From Arthrobacter celericrescens (GTDB lineage: Bacteria > Actinomycetota > Actinomycetes > Actinomycetales > Micrococcaceae): a DNA stretch of 55,080 nt. Shown here in pieces: positions 17,651 through 27,374 of this stretch (within the stretch, counting starts at the first letter, position 1; each line of letters starts with the position of its first letter). The notes under the pieces were generated by a model, which was given only the letters and a program-made list of their open reading frames with translations, was not told the origin of the DNA and did no database searches. The stretch covers positions 1-55,080 of the forward strand of contig NZ_QYLP01000092.1 in the NCBI RefSeq assembly GCF_003614925.1. Reading direction: 5' to 3'. Made by a program: the position numbers and the translations under genes.

Positions 17651-18358
17651 GTGGATTTCCTGAACCAGATGCTTGAGCACGCCGCCGGGCAACCGTGGAT
17701 TTACCCCGTGCTCCTGGTGTTCTTCTTCATCGACGGCTTCGCCACCATCCTGCCCAGCGAAACGGCCATCGTGGGCCTGTCCGCCCTCTTCCTGCACACC
17801 GGCCAGCCCAACCTCTGGATCCTGGGCGGCACCGCGCTGATCGGGGCCATGGCCGGGGACAACATGGCGTACCTGCTGGGACGCAAGATCGGCCTCGATC
17901 GCTGGAAATGGATGCGCCGGCCCAAGGTCAAGAAGATGTTCGCCTGGGCCCAGTACGAACTGGACAAGCGCGGCGCGGTGCTGATCTTCACCGCCCGCTA
18001 CATCCCGTGGGGCCGCGTGGCCGTCAACTACGTGGCGGGCCAGACCGGATTCCGGCACCGCACCTTCTTCTGGCTGGACGCCTTCGCCTGCGTCACCTGG
18101 GTGGGCTACTCCATCGGCGTCGGCCTCCTGGCCGGGCAGTGGGTGCACCATAACCCGCTGCTGGGCGTCGGCATCGCTGTCGCGTTCGCCGTCGTACTCG
18201 GCTTCGTGGTGGACCATGCGCTGCGCTGGTGGCACAAGTACCTGGAAAAGAAGGACGCCGCGATCGCCGCGGCCGAAGAGGCGGCCGCCGGTGAGCCGGA
18301 CAGGCAGGAGCCGTCACGCGGCGAAAAGGAAACTGCGCGGATTCCCGACGCCGGCTGA
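17651..18358 (+). CDS. DedA-family membrane protein, copy 2
   Basis: A 235-residue DedA protein with the same plan as copy 1: FFFIDGFATILPSETAIVG, GDNMAYLLGRKIG, ARYIPWGRVAVNYVAG and two C-terminal helices. It has an extra charged tail of about 35 residues (KYLEKKDAAIAAAEEAAAGE and beyond). The acidic Glu in LPSET and the Arg in ARYIPWGR are the residues needed for DedA function elsewhere. GTG start. The 222-bp gap upstream holds only an unlikely short ORF. Confidence 0.88.
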   Translation: MDFLNQMLEHAAGQPWIYPVLLVFFFIDGFATILPSETAIVGLSALFLHTGQPNLWILGGTALIGAMAGDNMAYLLGRKIGLDRWKWMRRPKVKKMFAWAQYELDKRGAVLIFTARYIPWGRVAVNYVAGQTGFRHRTFFWLDAFACVTWVGYSIGVGLLAGQWVHHNPLLGVGIAVAFAVVLGFVVDHALRWWHKYLEKKDAAIAAAEEAAAGEPDRQEPSRGEKETARIPDAG

Positions 18359-18381
18359 CTGCGTTGCGGGGAACCCGCGGG

Positions 18382-18393
18382 TACCCTTATCCA
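18382..18393 (+). promoter_or_regulatory. -10 box for a leaderless add transcript
   Basis: TACCCT (18382-18387) lies 6 nt before the GTG at 18394. No ribosome-binding site is present. Confidence 0.5.
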
Positions 18394-19539
18394 GTGACTG
18401 AACCCATTGTTGATGCCGCCACTGCCCTCGACTTCGATCTGAAGAGCCTGCCCAAGGTTTCCCTTCACGACCACCTGGACGGCGGGCTGCGCCCGGCCAC
18501 CATCATTGAACTCGCCGAAGCCGTCGGCCACACCCTGCCGTCCACGGATCCCGTGGCCTTGGGCGAATGGTTCCGCGAGTCCGCGGATTCCGGCTCGCTG
18601 GTCCGTTACCTTGAGACCTTCGACCACACCATCGCCGTGATGCAGACCAAGGACGCCCTGGTGCGCGTCGCCAAGGAATTCGTCGAGGACCTCGCGGACG
18701 ACGGCGTCGTCTACGGTGAGGTGCGCTGGGCGCCTGAGCAGCACCTCCGGAAGGGCCTCACCTTGGACGAGGTTGTCGACGCTGTCCAGGAAGGCATCGA
18801 AGCCGGCGTGGAAGCCGTGGCCGCACGCGGCGGCGACATCCAGGTGGGCCAGCTCATCACCGCCATGCGCCACGCGGACCGCAGCCAGGAAATCGCCGAA
18901 CTCGCCGTCCGCCACCGCGAAAACGGTGCCGTGGGCTTCGACATCGCCGGGGCTGAGGACGGCTTCCCGCCGTCGCGCTTCAAGGATGCCTTCACCTACC
19001 TCGCCGAGCAGCACTTCCCGGCCACCGTGCACGCCGGCGAAGCCGCCGGCCTGGACAGCATCCGTTCCGCGCTCGTGGACGGCCGCGCCCTGCGCCTGGG
19101 CCACGGCGTGCGGATCGCCGAGGACATTTCCGTTGAGTTCGAGGTGGACCCCGCGAACGACGGCGAAGAGGCCGTTGGCATGGTGACCCTCGGCGAGGTG
19201 GCGGCCTGGGTCCGTGACCGCGGCATCGCCCTGGAGATCTGCCCCTCTTCCAACCTGCAGACCGGCGCCATCGCGGAGTTCGGCGAGGGCATCGAGAGCC
19301 ACCCGATCGACATGCTGTACCAGCTGGGCTTCAACGTCACGGTCAACACCGACAACCGGCTGATGAGCGGCGTGACCCTCACCAACGAGTTCGAACTGCT
19401 GGTGGAAACCTTCGACTACGACCTCGACGACCTGCTGGAGCTCACCCTCAACGCAGCCGAGGCCTCCTTCCTGTCCCTGGACGAGAAGGAAGCGCTCGTG
19501 GAATACATCAACGACGCCTACGCCAACCTTGCCGGCTGA
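18394..19539 (+). CDS. add: Adenosine deaminase
   Basis: Hydrolyses adenosine and deoxyadenosine to inosine. The 381-residue TIM-barrel metalloenzyme has SLHDHLDGG (two zinc ligands), the HAGE catalytic motif in ATVHAGEAAG, LGHGVRIAED, and the C-terminal NTDN pair (NVTVNTDNRLMSG). The GTG at 18394 is set by the -10 box just upstream. Functionally it extends the nucleoside salvage route 2 kb upstream. Its end overlaps the putative mazG start by 11 bp. Confidence 0.95.
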   Translation: MTEPIVDAATALDFDLKSLPKVSLHDHLDGGLRPATIIELAEAVGHTLPSTDPVALGEWFRESADSGSLVRYLETFDHTIAVMQTKDALVRVAKEFVEDLADDGVVYGEVRWAPEQHLRKGLTLDEVVDAVQEGIEAGVEAVAARGGDIQVGQLITAMRHADRSQEIAELAVRHRENGAVGFDIAGAEDGFPPSRFKDAFTYLAEQHFPATVHAGEAAGLDSIRSALVDGRALRLGHGVRIAEDISVEFEVDPANDGEEAVGMVTLGEVAAWVRDRGIALEICPSSNLQTGAIAEFGEGIESHPIDMLYQLGFNVTVNTDNRLMSGVTLTNEFELLVETFDYDLDDLLELTLNAAEASFLSLDEKEALVEYINDAYANLAG

Positions 19540-20260
19540 CCATCCGGCATCCGGCGCACGCGGCTCCTCCGGTGGTCCCGCCTCCGGGGGAGCCGTGTCC
19601 CGTCTCGTGGAGGTGATCGCGGCCCTGCGCGAGCACTGCCCCTGGATGGGCGCCCTCACCCACGAATCGCTCGTGGAGTACCTGATCGAGGAAGCCTACG
19701 AAGTGGTGGACTCGATCGAGGCCGGCAAGGAGGAGGAACTCGCCGGCGAACTGGGCGACGTCCTGCTCCAGGTGGTGCTGCACGCCCGGCTCGCCGAGGA
19801 GAACGGCCGCTTCGACTTCGACGATGTCGCCCGCGCCATCACTGCGAAAATGGTCCGCCGCAACCCGCACGTGTTCCGGCCCGACGGTACCCTGCAGGAT
19901 TCCTTCCCGGCCACGGTCGAGGAAATCGAGCAGAAATGGGACGCCGTCAAGAAGGCCGAAAAGCCCGGCCGAAGCGATCCCTTCGAAGGCATCCCGCCGC
20001 ACCTGCCGGCCCTCGCGCTCGCGCAGAAGTCACTCGACCGGGCCGAACGGGCCGACAGGGCAGGCCGGACAGAACCAGCAGGCCGCGCCGGGACGCCCGA
20101 TCCCGCCGTCGTTTCCGTCCCGGTCCACGCGACGGAAGCCGAACTCGGCGACTACCTGCTCGCCGTCGCCGCCGCGGCCCGGGAGCAGGGATTCGACGCC
20201 GAACGCGCCCTGCGCGGGGCCGTGCGCCGGTACCAGGGCCGCGGGGAGGACACCCCATGA
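19529..20260 (+). CDS. mazG: Nucleoside triphosphate pyrophosphohydrolase, MazG
   Basis: House-cleaning NTP pyrophosphatase. The MazG core reads CPWMGALTHESLVEYLIEEAYEVVDSIE then ELGDVLLQVVLHARLAEE, giving the EExxE and ExxD metal site. The C-terminal part, from about residue 170, is a variable alanine/arginine-rich linker then HATEAELGDYLLAVAAAAREQ, a shortened second domain. The coordinates use the TTG at 19529, which overlaps add by 11 bp. A GTG at 19595 behind GGGGGAG is a real alternative that would remove 22 residues of low-complexity sequence. Confidence 0.88.
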   Translation: MPADHPASGARGSSGGPASGGAVSRLVEVIAALREHCPWMGALTHESLVEYLIEEAYEVVDSIEAGKEEELAGELGDVLLQVVLHARLAEENGRFDFDDVARAITAKMVRRNPHVFRPDGTLQDSFPATVEEIEQKWDAVKKAEKPGRSDPFEGIPPHLPALALAQKSLDRAERADRAGRTEPAGRAGTPDPAVVSVPVHATEAELGDYLLAVAAAAREQGFDAERALRGAVRRYQGRGEDTP

Positions 20261-20344
20261 AGTGCCTTCCAGGAAACCGTTCCGTAACCTTGGCCACTCT
20301 CGACTAGGCTAGTGCCGACGAGGACGTCGAGACTTTCCCTCTAG

Positions 20345-21661
<1,317 letters not shown>

Positions 21662-21671
21662 CATCCGCGAA

Positions 21672-21722
21672 AACGGCTGACCGGTGGCTATGGTGGAAAG
21701 ACCATGGCCACCGGTTCCGTTT
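21672..21722 (+). terminator. Terminator after eno
   Basis: Arms ACCGGTGGCTATGGT (21680-21694) and ACCATGGCCACCGGT (21701-21715) around a 6-nt loop, with an outer AACGG/CCGTT pair and a short T run. It overlaps the palindrome at 21714-21730. Confidence 0.8.
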
Positions 21723-21730
21723 AACGGAAC
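21714..21730. repeat. 17-bp palindrome GTTCCGTTTAACGGAAC
   Basis: Perfect 8-bp arms around a central T. It overlaps the 3' arm of the eno terminator and lies 90 bp before the divIC-like gene, so it could be an operator or an alternative RNA structure. Confidence 0.5.
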
Positions 21731-21819
21731 ACCCCTCATCCGGACGGCCGTGCGAGCGTAGAACCCAGCAAGCCGCCGGGCATGCCCCAAGCAGTACAGG
21801 CAAGCAGTACAGGAGTGTC

Positions 21820-22557
21820 ATGGCAACCCGCCGTCCCAAGGTTCCCCGGGCTGACGCCCTCGGCCGGCCCCAGCAGAAGGCCGACGGCGGCGACGTCATC
21901 CGGGCGGATTTCGGCGAGTCCCGCAAAATCACCTCCGCCCCGGCTCCGGACGCCCCGGCGTCGCCAGCCGCCAGCGAACCGGCAACCAAGGGCGCCGCGG
22001 CAAGCAAAACCCCGGCAAAGGGCGCAACCGAAAAGCCAAACAGGGCCGCGACCACAAAGCCAAAGGGGCCGGCGCCGAAAGCCACCCCGGCCAAGGCTGC
22101 GCCGCAGCCGGTGATCGCCACCACGGGCGGCAAGGCCGGCGGCGCCACCGGGGGAGGGGACGATCCGGTCCCGGCGAAGGCCTTCTCGGGACGCATGCTG
22201 GCGCTTGCGGTCGTCATGGTCGCCATCACCATCCTGCTCGCCCCCACGGTGAAAATCTTCCTGGAGAAACGCGCCGAGATTTCCGCCCTGGAGGCCGAAA
22301 TCGCGGGCAAACAGGCCGAGCAGGAAGACCTCAAAAAGCAGCTCTCGCGCTGGCAGGATCCCAACTACGTCAAACAGCAGGCGCGCGACCGCATTAACAT
22401 GGTTATGCCGGGTGAAACGGGCTACTGGGTATTTGGTGCGGATGTTCCCGCCGGTACCCCCGGTGGCCGCACCGGTGATGGAGCGTCCGGAACCCCGGGA
22501 AACCTGCCCTGGGTGGATGGCCTGTGGGAGTCGATCCGACGCTCGGCAACAGACTAG
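21820..22557 (+). CDS. Septum formation initiator protein (FtsB/DivIC family)
   Basis: Division protein acting with FtsL and FtsQ. The layout is typical of actinobacteria: a long basic, Pro/Ala/Lys-rich cytoplasmic N-terminus (about residues 1-125), one transmembrane helix (MLALAVVMVAITILLAPTV), an extracytoplasmic coiled coil (EKRAEISALEAEIAGKQAEQ and on), then the conserved WQDPNYVKQQARDRINMVMPGE ending. The ATG at 21820 has AGGAG about 5 nt upstream. Length of 245 is due to the disordered N-terminus. Confidence 0.9.
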   Translation: MATRRPKVPRADALGRPQQKADGGDVIRADFGESRKITSAPAPDAPASPAASEPATKGAAASKTPAKGATEKPNRAATTKPKGPAPKATPAKAAPQPVIATTGGKAGGATGGGDDPVPAKAFSGRMLALAVVMVAITILLAPTVKIFLEKRAEISALEAEIAGKQAEQEDLKKQLSRWQDPNYVKQQARDRINMVMPGETGYWVFGADVPAGTPGGRTGDGASGTPGNLPWVDGLWESIRRSATD

Positions 22558-22662
22558 ACGCGGTGCCCGCCGCCGTCGTGCCCTGAGGGAACGGCAGAAC
22601 AGGGCAGGAAGGTGGCAGCGCCAGTGCAAGAGAACATGGCCCCTGCGACGGAGGAATCCCGC

Positions 22663-23319
22663 ATGCCCTCGGCACATGACCTGGACGTCCTGAGCCGCCA
22701 GCTCGGCCGGCCCGTGCGCGACGTGGTGGAAATCCCCGCCCGTTGCGTCTGCGGCAACCCCCTCGTGGCCGCAACGGCGCCCCGGCTGAGCAACGGCACC
22801 CCCTTCCCCACCACGTTCTACCTGACCCACCCGGTCATCACCTCCGCCGTGTCGCGGCTCGAAGCCGGCGGCACGATGAACGAGATGAACGACCGACTCG
22901 CCGCCGATTCCGGATTGGCCGCGGCCTACCGCGAAGCGCACGAGGCCTACCTGCGCGCCCGGGACGAGATCGCCGGCCGCGCGGGCACGGGCGACGTTCC
23001 GGAAATCGCCGGCGTCTCCGCCGGCGGCATGCCTACCCGCGTCAAGTGCCTCCACGTGCTGGTGGGGCACTCCCTGGCCGCGGGCCCGGGCGTCAATCCC
23101 TTGGGCGACGAGGCGCTGGACGCCATCGCCGAGTGGTGGACCAAGGACCGCTGCTACTGCGTCGGTGCCTGGGAGACCGAGGGCGAGGCGCCCTCCAAGG
23201 ACCTCAGCCGCCACGGACCGCAGGGCCTGCCCGGCATCGTCGGCCGCCCCGCACCTGTCCGGAAGTCCCAGGACTCGCAGGCCACGGAAGCACAGACCAC
23301 GGAAGAAGGCACCGCATGA
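22663..23319 (+). CDS. DUF501 domain protein
   Basis: A 218-residue DUF501 protein of unknown biochemistry. The family core is clear: LGRPVRDVVEIPARCVCGNPLVAATAPRL, FPTTFYLTHP, GGMPTRVKCLHVLVGHSLA and DRCYC at the end. Four of the cysteines (CVC and CYC) plus a His suggest a metal site, which is inference. The ATG at 22663 follows GGAGGAA at 7 nt spacing and matches where the family starts; GTG starts further up are open but less likely. It overlaps the next gene by 4 bp, and DUF501 is regularly next to ppx and divIC in actinobacteria. Confidence 0.88.
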   Translation: MPSAHDLDVLSRQLGRPVRDVVEIPARCVCGNPLVAATAPRLSNGTPFPTTFYLTHPVITSAVSRLEAGGTMNEMNDRLAADSGLAAAYREAHEAYLRARDEIAGRAGTGDVPEIAGVSAGGMPTRVKCLHVLVGHSLAAGPGVNPLGDEALDAIAEWWTKDRCYCVGAWETEGEAPSKDLSRHGPQGLPGIVGRPAPVRKSQDSQATEAQTTEEGTA

Positions 23320-24275
23320 AGCGCGTAGCTGCGATTGACTGCGGCACCAACTCCATCCGCCTGCTCATTGCCGATGTGAACGGGACCGACGTGAACGGGG
23401 CCGGCGGCGCCCCGCTGAGCGACATCGTGCGCGAAATGCGCGTGGTGCGGCTCGGCCAGGGTGTGGACGCCACCGGCGAACTCGCCCCGGAGGCGCTGGA
23501 ACGGACCTTCGACGCGAGCCGCGACTACGCCCGGCTGATCGAGGAGCACGGCGCCGGGGGAGTCCGCTTCGTCGCCACCTCCGCCAGCCGCGACGCCCGC
23601 AACCGGCAGGTCTTCGTGGATGGCATCCGCGAACTGTTCGGCGTGGAACCGGAAGTGGTTTCCGGTGATGAGGAGGCTGCCCTGTCCTTCGCCGGCGCCA
23701 GCAGCGTGCTGCCCTCGCGCGGCAAGGACCCGGTGCTCGTGGTGGACCTGGGCGGCGGCAGCACCGAGTTCGTGCTCGGCGACGCCGACGGCGTGATCGC
23801 CGCGAAGTCGGTCGACATCGGCTGCGTGCGCCTCACCGAGCGGCACCTGCGCAGCGACCCGCCCACCGCGGCGGAAATCGCCGCCGCGGAAGCCGACGTC
23901 GACGCCGCCATCGACCTCGCGGCCGGTACCGTTCCGCTGGAACGCAGCACCGCCGTCGTCGGGGTGGCCGGTTCCATCACCACCATCACGGCGCACGCGC
24001 TCGGCTTGGAACGCTACGAACCCAACCGGATCCACGGCGCAATCCTCAGCCTCGACCAGATCAGCAAGGCCGCCACGGAACTGCTGGAAATGACCCGCGA
24101 AGAACGAGCGAAGCTGCCGTACATGCACCCCGGACGGGTGGACGTCATCGGCGCCGGCGCGTTGGTCTGGCGGCGCATCCTGCAGCGGCTTGCGCAGTCC
24201 ACCGCGGGGACCATCACCGGTGCCACCTCCAGCGAACACGACATCCTCGACGGCATTGCGCTGAGCATCAAGTAA
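23316..24275 (+). CDS. Exopolyphosphatase / pppGpp phosphohydrolase family (Ppx/GppA)
   Basis: A 319-residue ASKHA-fold phosphatase. N-terminal IDCGTNSIRLLI and central VDLGGGSTEFVLG are the two phosphate-binding loops; TSASRDARNR and SGDEEAALSF follow. It has only the two core domains, lacking the C-terminal HD region of E. coli Ppx, the usual short actinobacterial form. The ATG overlaps the DUF501 stop (ATGA). Whether it acts on polyphosphate, pppGpp or both cannot be read from sequence. Confidence 0.92.
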   Translation: MKRVAAIDCGTNSIRLLIADVNGTDVNGAGGAPLSDIVREMRVVRLGQGVDATGELAPEALERTFDASRDYARLIEEHGAGGVRFVATSASRDARNRQVFVDGIRELFGVEPEVVSGDEEAALSFAGASSVLPSRGKDPVLVVDLGGGSTEFVLGDADGVIAAKSVDIGCVRLTERHLRSDPPTAAEIAAAEADVDAAIDLAAGTVPLERSTAVVGVAGSITTITAHALGLERYEPNRIHGAILSLDQISKAATELLEMTREERAKLPYMHPGRVDVIGAGALVWRRILQRLAQSTAGTITGATSSEHDILDGIALSIK

Positions 24276-24289
24276 TGGGGGACCCGCTG

Positions 24290-25687
24290 ATGACGCACCT
24301 TCCGAAGACCTCCGGATCCCGACGCCGCCGGCGGACCTTGCCTGCCACGCTGGCGGGCCTGCTTGCCTCCACAGGGCTCGCCGCGGTTTTGGCCGCCGGC
24401 GGCCTGGCCACGGCGCAGCCCGCCGCCGCCGACACCTGGCGCGACAAGGAGTATTGGCTGAAGGAATCCGGGATCTCCGAGGCTTGGAAGGAATCCAAGG
24501 GCGCCGGGGTGAAGGTCGCGGTCATCGACAGCGGCGTGGACGGCCGCCACCCGGACCTGAAGGGTGCGGTGGTCGACGGCACCGACGTGTCCGGCGCGGG
24601 CAACCCGGACGGGCAGAAGAGCATCGGCGCCAAGCCCGAACACGGCACCCTCGTGGCCACCATGCTCGCAGGCCGCGGCCACCAGAAAGCCGGCCCTTCG
24701 GCCTCGCCCACGTCCGGAACCAGCAGCGGGGGACCGGAAGGCATTATCGGGGTGGCGCCGGAAGCAGACATCCTCGCCGTCTCCACCTGGTTGGGTTCGG
24801 CGAACCCCGCCGGCAAGACCGACCAGGAGCAGATCCCGCTGGCCGTGCGCTGGGCCGTGGACCACGGTGCCAAGGTCATCAACATCTCCCTCGGCAGCAC
24901 CTCCCCGGAGTGGCCGCAAAGCTGGGACGCAGCCTTCCTGTACGCCGAGCAGAAGGACGTGGTGATCGTCGCCGCCGCGGGCAACCGCATCGGCGGGAAC
25001 GTGCAGGTCGGAGCGCCGGCCACGATCCCGGGCGTGCTGACGGTCGGCGGCCTCGACCGGGATGGCAACGCGAGCGTGGATTCGTCCTCGCAGGGAATCA
25101 GCATCGGGGTGGCAGCCCCCGCGGAGGAACTCGTCGGCGGCTTGCCGGGCGGGCGCTACGCCGAATGGGCAGGAACTTCAGGTGCCACGCCGATTGTCTC
25201 GGGCGTGGCCGCGCTGATCCGCTCCAAGTGGCCTGAGATGAGCGCCAAGCAAGTGATCAACAGGATCGTCAGCACCGCCAAGGACGCCGGAGTGAAAGGC
25301 AAGGACCCGATCTACGGCTTCGGCGTGCTGGACGCAAAGGCGGCCCTGGGCGCCACCGTCCCCGAGGCCAAGAGCAACCCGCTCGGTTCCATCAGCGACT
25401 GGATCCGGGTCCACCGGCGCGGCGACTTCAGCACCCCCACGCAGGAGCCCAGCCCCACGAAGAAGGCAAGCTCCAAACCCACCTTGAAGGACCCCACCGT
25501 CCCCGCGGCCAAGGCCCCGGCCGATGCCGGAACCGCGCTCCCCGGCGTCGTGGTGGTCGGCTTCGGGGCCGTGTTCATCGCCATCGTGGCGGGCGCCGGA
25601 ATCCAGTTGCGCAGGGTCTACCAAAGGACGCCCGCAGAACCGGACACAGGCACCCTCGACGCAGTGGAGCCGGGCGCCAGGAAGTAG
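24290..25687 (+). CDS. Membrane-anchored S8 subtilisin-like serine protease (mycosin-like)
   Basis: A 465-residue exported protease. There is an RRRRR signal peptide with hydrophobic core ending near AQPAAA (residue 47). The catalytic triad is D80 (VAVIDSGVDG), H118 (KPEHGTLVA) and S297 (GTSGATP), with oxyanion Asn231 (AAAGN). A Pro/Lys-rich linker, one C-terminal transmembrane helix (about 415-440) and a short basic tail follow, the layout of mycosins. The GTSGATP loop has Gly where GTSMATP or GTSFATP is usual. No ESX/type VII genes are nearby. The ATG at 24290 has GGGGGA upstream; ATG 24275 (TAATG with ppx) is possible. Confidence 0.88.
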   Translation: MTHLPKTSGSRRRRRTLPATLAGLLASTGLAAVLAAGGLATAQPAAADTWRDKEYWLKESGISEAWKESKGAGVKVAVIDSGVDGRHPDLKGAVVDGTDVSGAGNPDGQKSIGAKPEHGTLVATMLAGRGHQKAGPSASPTSGTSSGGPEGIIGVAPEADILAVSTWLGSANPAGKTDQEQIPLAVRWAVDHGAKVINISLGSTSPEWPQSWDAAFLYAEQKDVVIVAAAGNRIGGNVQVGAPATIPGVLTVGGLDRDGNASVDSSSQGISIGVAAPAEELVGGLPGGRYAEWAGTSGATPIVSGVAALIRSKWPEMSAKQVINRIVSTAKDAGVKGKDPIYGFGVLDAKAALGATVPEAKSNPLGSISDWIRVHRRGDFSTPTQEPSPTKKASSKPTLKDPTVPAAKAPADAGTALPGVVVVGFGAVFIAIVAGAGIQLRRVYQRTPAEPDTGTLDAVEPGARK

Positions 25688-25721
25688 CCTCGAAGCCCCT
25701 CAGGGGAGCCCTCAAATGCAG

Positions 25722-25753
25722 TTAGTGAAGATTTTCACAAAGTGCGCTATTCT
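25722..25753 (+). promoter_or_regulatory. Rex-like operator overlapping the ndh promoter
   Basis: TAGTGAA-GATT-TTCACAA (25723-25740) matches the Rex consensus TTGTGAA-N4-TTCACAA at 13 of 14 arm positions. TATTCT (25748-25753) is a good -10, exactly 6 nt before the ATG at 25760. Rex bound here would cover the -35 region, so ndh should be derepressed when NADH is high. Confidence 0.6.
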
Positions 25754-25759
25754 GGATTC

Positions 25760-27220
25760 ATGGCACCCACCCCTGAGCTTATTGACCGTCCCCGTGTTCT
25801 CGTTGTCGGCGGCGGTTACGTCGGCCTCTACGTCGCACTCAAGTTGCAGAAGAAGATCGCGAACGCCGGCGGCATCGTCACCGTCGTCGATCCCCTGCCC
25901 TACATGACCTACCAGCCCTTCCTGCCGGAAGTTGCCGGCGGCAACATCGAGGCGCGCCACGCCGTCGTCTCCCACCGCCAGCACCTGAAGCAGACCGAGC
26001 TGATCCAGGGCCGCGTCACCAGCATCGACCACGCCAACCGCACCGCGGTTGTTGCCCCGGCCGACGGCGGCGCTCCGTTCGAGATCCCGTACTTCGACGT
26101 CGTCCTGGCTGCCGGTGCCATTACCCGCACCTTCCCGATCAAGGGCCTCGCTGACAAGGGCATCGGCCTGAAGACCATCGAGGAAGCCGTTGCACTGCGC
26201 AACAAGGTCCTCGAGCGCATCGAAGCCGCGTCCACCATGACCGACGCCGCAGAGCGAGCCAAGGCCCTGACCTTCGTGGTCGTCGGCGGCGGCTTCGCCG
26301 GCATCGAATGCATCACCGAAATGGAAGACCTCGCCCGCGCCGCGGTCAAGAACAACCCGCGCATCAAGCAGGAGGAAGTCCGCTTCATCCTGGTCGAGGC
26401 CATGGGACGCATCATGCCCGAGGTCACCGCACCGCAGGCCGAGTGGGTCGTCGAGCACCTGCGCAGCCGCGGCATCGAGGTGCTGCTAAACACCTCCCTC
26501 GACAACGCCGAGGGCACCCTGAAGCTGATCAACATGCCGGACAAGTCCCCGGCCGAGGAAGTCGCTGCCGACACCCTGGTGTGGGCCGCCGGTGTGCAGG
26601 CCAACCCGATGGTCCGCTCCACCGACTTCCCGCTGGAACCCCGCGGCCGCGTCAAGGTCCTCCCGGACCTGCGCATCGGCGGCGACGAAGGCATCGTCGA
26701 GAACGCCTGGGCTGCCGGCGACATCGCCGCCGTCCCGGACCTCACCGGCAAGGGCCTGCCGGACGGCACCTGCGTGCCGAACGCCCAGCACGCCCTGCGC
26801 CAGGCCAAGAAGCTCGCCAAGAACCTGTGGGCTTCCCGCTGGGACAAGCCGCTGGCGGACTACAAGCACAAGAACCTCGGTGCTGTGGCCGGCTTCGGTG
26901 AATGGAAGGGCGTTGCCAACATCAACCTCCTGGGCCGCATCGGCCTCAAGGGCGGCCTCGCCTGGCTGGCACACCGTGGCTACCACGGCCTGGCCATGCC
27001 CACGGTCGAGCGCAAGGTCCGCGTGATCTTCGGCTGGATCCTGGCCCTCTTCGCAGGCCGCGACACCACCCAGCTGATCGACCTGGACAACCCGCGCGGC
27101 GCCTTCGTGGCTGCTGCCACCCCGGCCCCCAAGCCCGCTGCCGCTCCGGCACCTGCGGCCCCGGCCGAGGACAAGGACAAGGACAAGGACAAGGCGCCGG
27201 TCACCGCCGACGCCAAGTAA
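25760..27220 (+). CDS. ndh: Type II NADH dehydrogenase (NAD(P)/FAD-dependent oxidoreductase)
   Basis: Single-subunit, non-proton-pumping NADH:quinone oxidoreductase at the cytoplasmic face of the membrane. The 486 residues have two dinucleotide folds: VLVVGGGYVGLYVAL for FAD and FVVVGGGFAGIECITEM for NADH. They also have the NDH-2 signature AWAAGDIAAVPD and NAQHALRQAK, an amphipathic C-terminal stretch (FGWILALFAGRDTTQL), and a low-complexity Ala/Pro then Asp/Lys-repeat tail (EDKDKDKDK). The ATG at 25760 is set by the promoter. NADH-responsive control through the Rex-like site fits its role. Confidence 0.92.
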   Translation: MAPTPELIDRPRVLVVGGGYVGLYVALKLQKKIANAGGIVTVVDPLPYMTYQPFLPEVAGGNIEARHAVVSHRQHLKQTELIQGRVTSIDHANRTAVVAPADGGAPFEIPYFDVVLAAGAITRTFPIKGLADKGIGLKTIEEAVALRNKVLERIEAASTMTDAAERAKALTFVVVGGGFAGIECITEMEDLARAAVKNNPRIKQEEVRFILVEAMGRIMPEVTAPQAEWVVEHLRSRGIEVLLNTSLDNAEGTLKLINMPDKSPAEEVAADTLVWAAGVQANPMVRSTDFPLEPRGRVKVLPDLRIGGDEGIVENAWAAGDIAAVPDLTGKGLPDGTCVPNAQHALRQAKKLAKNLWASRWDKPLADYKHKNLGAVAGFGEWKGVANINLLGRIGLKGGLAWLAHRGYHGLAMPTVERKVRVIFGWILALFAGRDTTQLIDLDNPRGAFVAAATPAPKPAAAPAPAAPAEDKDKDKDKAPVTADAK

Positions 27221-27221
27221 A

Positions 27222-27286
27222 TCCCCACCGCCTCCCTAACCTCGCCGGCGCTCGGCCAGGGAACCCGGGCGGCGTGGGCCCTGCAA
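27222..27286. repeat. Intergenic REP-like repeat, copy C
   Basis: Starts TCCCCACCGCC directly after the ndh stop and closes GGCGTGGGCCCTGC. It is related to copies at 7230-7290 and 10769-10835 and is more diverged than they are. Confidence 0.5.
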
Positions 27287-27294
27287 ACGCACCA

Positions 27295-27330
27295 CGGCGG
27301 CCGTCTCCCCACACGGGGAGGCGGCCGCCG
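27295..27330 (+). terminator. Terminator hairpin after ndh
   Basis: CGGCGGCCGTCTCCCC pairs with GGGGAGGCGGCCGCCG around an ACAC loop, with one wobble. It is a very stable 16-bp stem with a weak T tail. Confidence 0.65.
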
Positions 27331-27361
27331 TCGTCGTATCTGCCGGGCACCTGCCCGGACA

Positions 27362-27374
27362 TAGACTGTCTGCC
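27362..27374 (+). promoter_or_regulatory. -10 box close to the ACT-GNAT start
   Basis: TAGACT (27362-27367) lies 7 nt before the ATG at 27375, compatible with a leaderless transcript. No Shine-Dalgarno sequence is present. Confidence 0.4.

Noticed and set aside
17421..17663. An 80-codon ORF bridging the two DedA genes
   Set aside because: It overlaps both neighbours, has no ribosome site and atypical composition, including a TTA codon.
24290..25687. A type VII secretion locus
   Set aside because: Only the mycosin-like protease is present; no WXG100, EccC ATPase or other Ecc component lies in the window.
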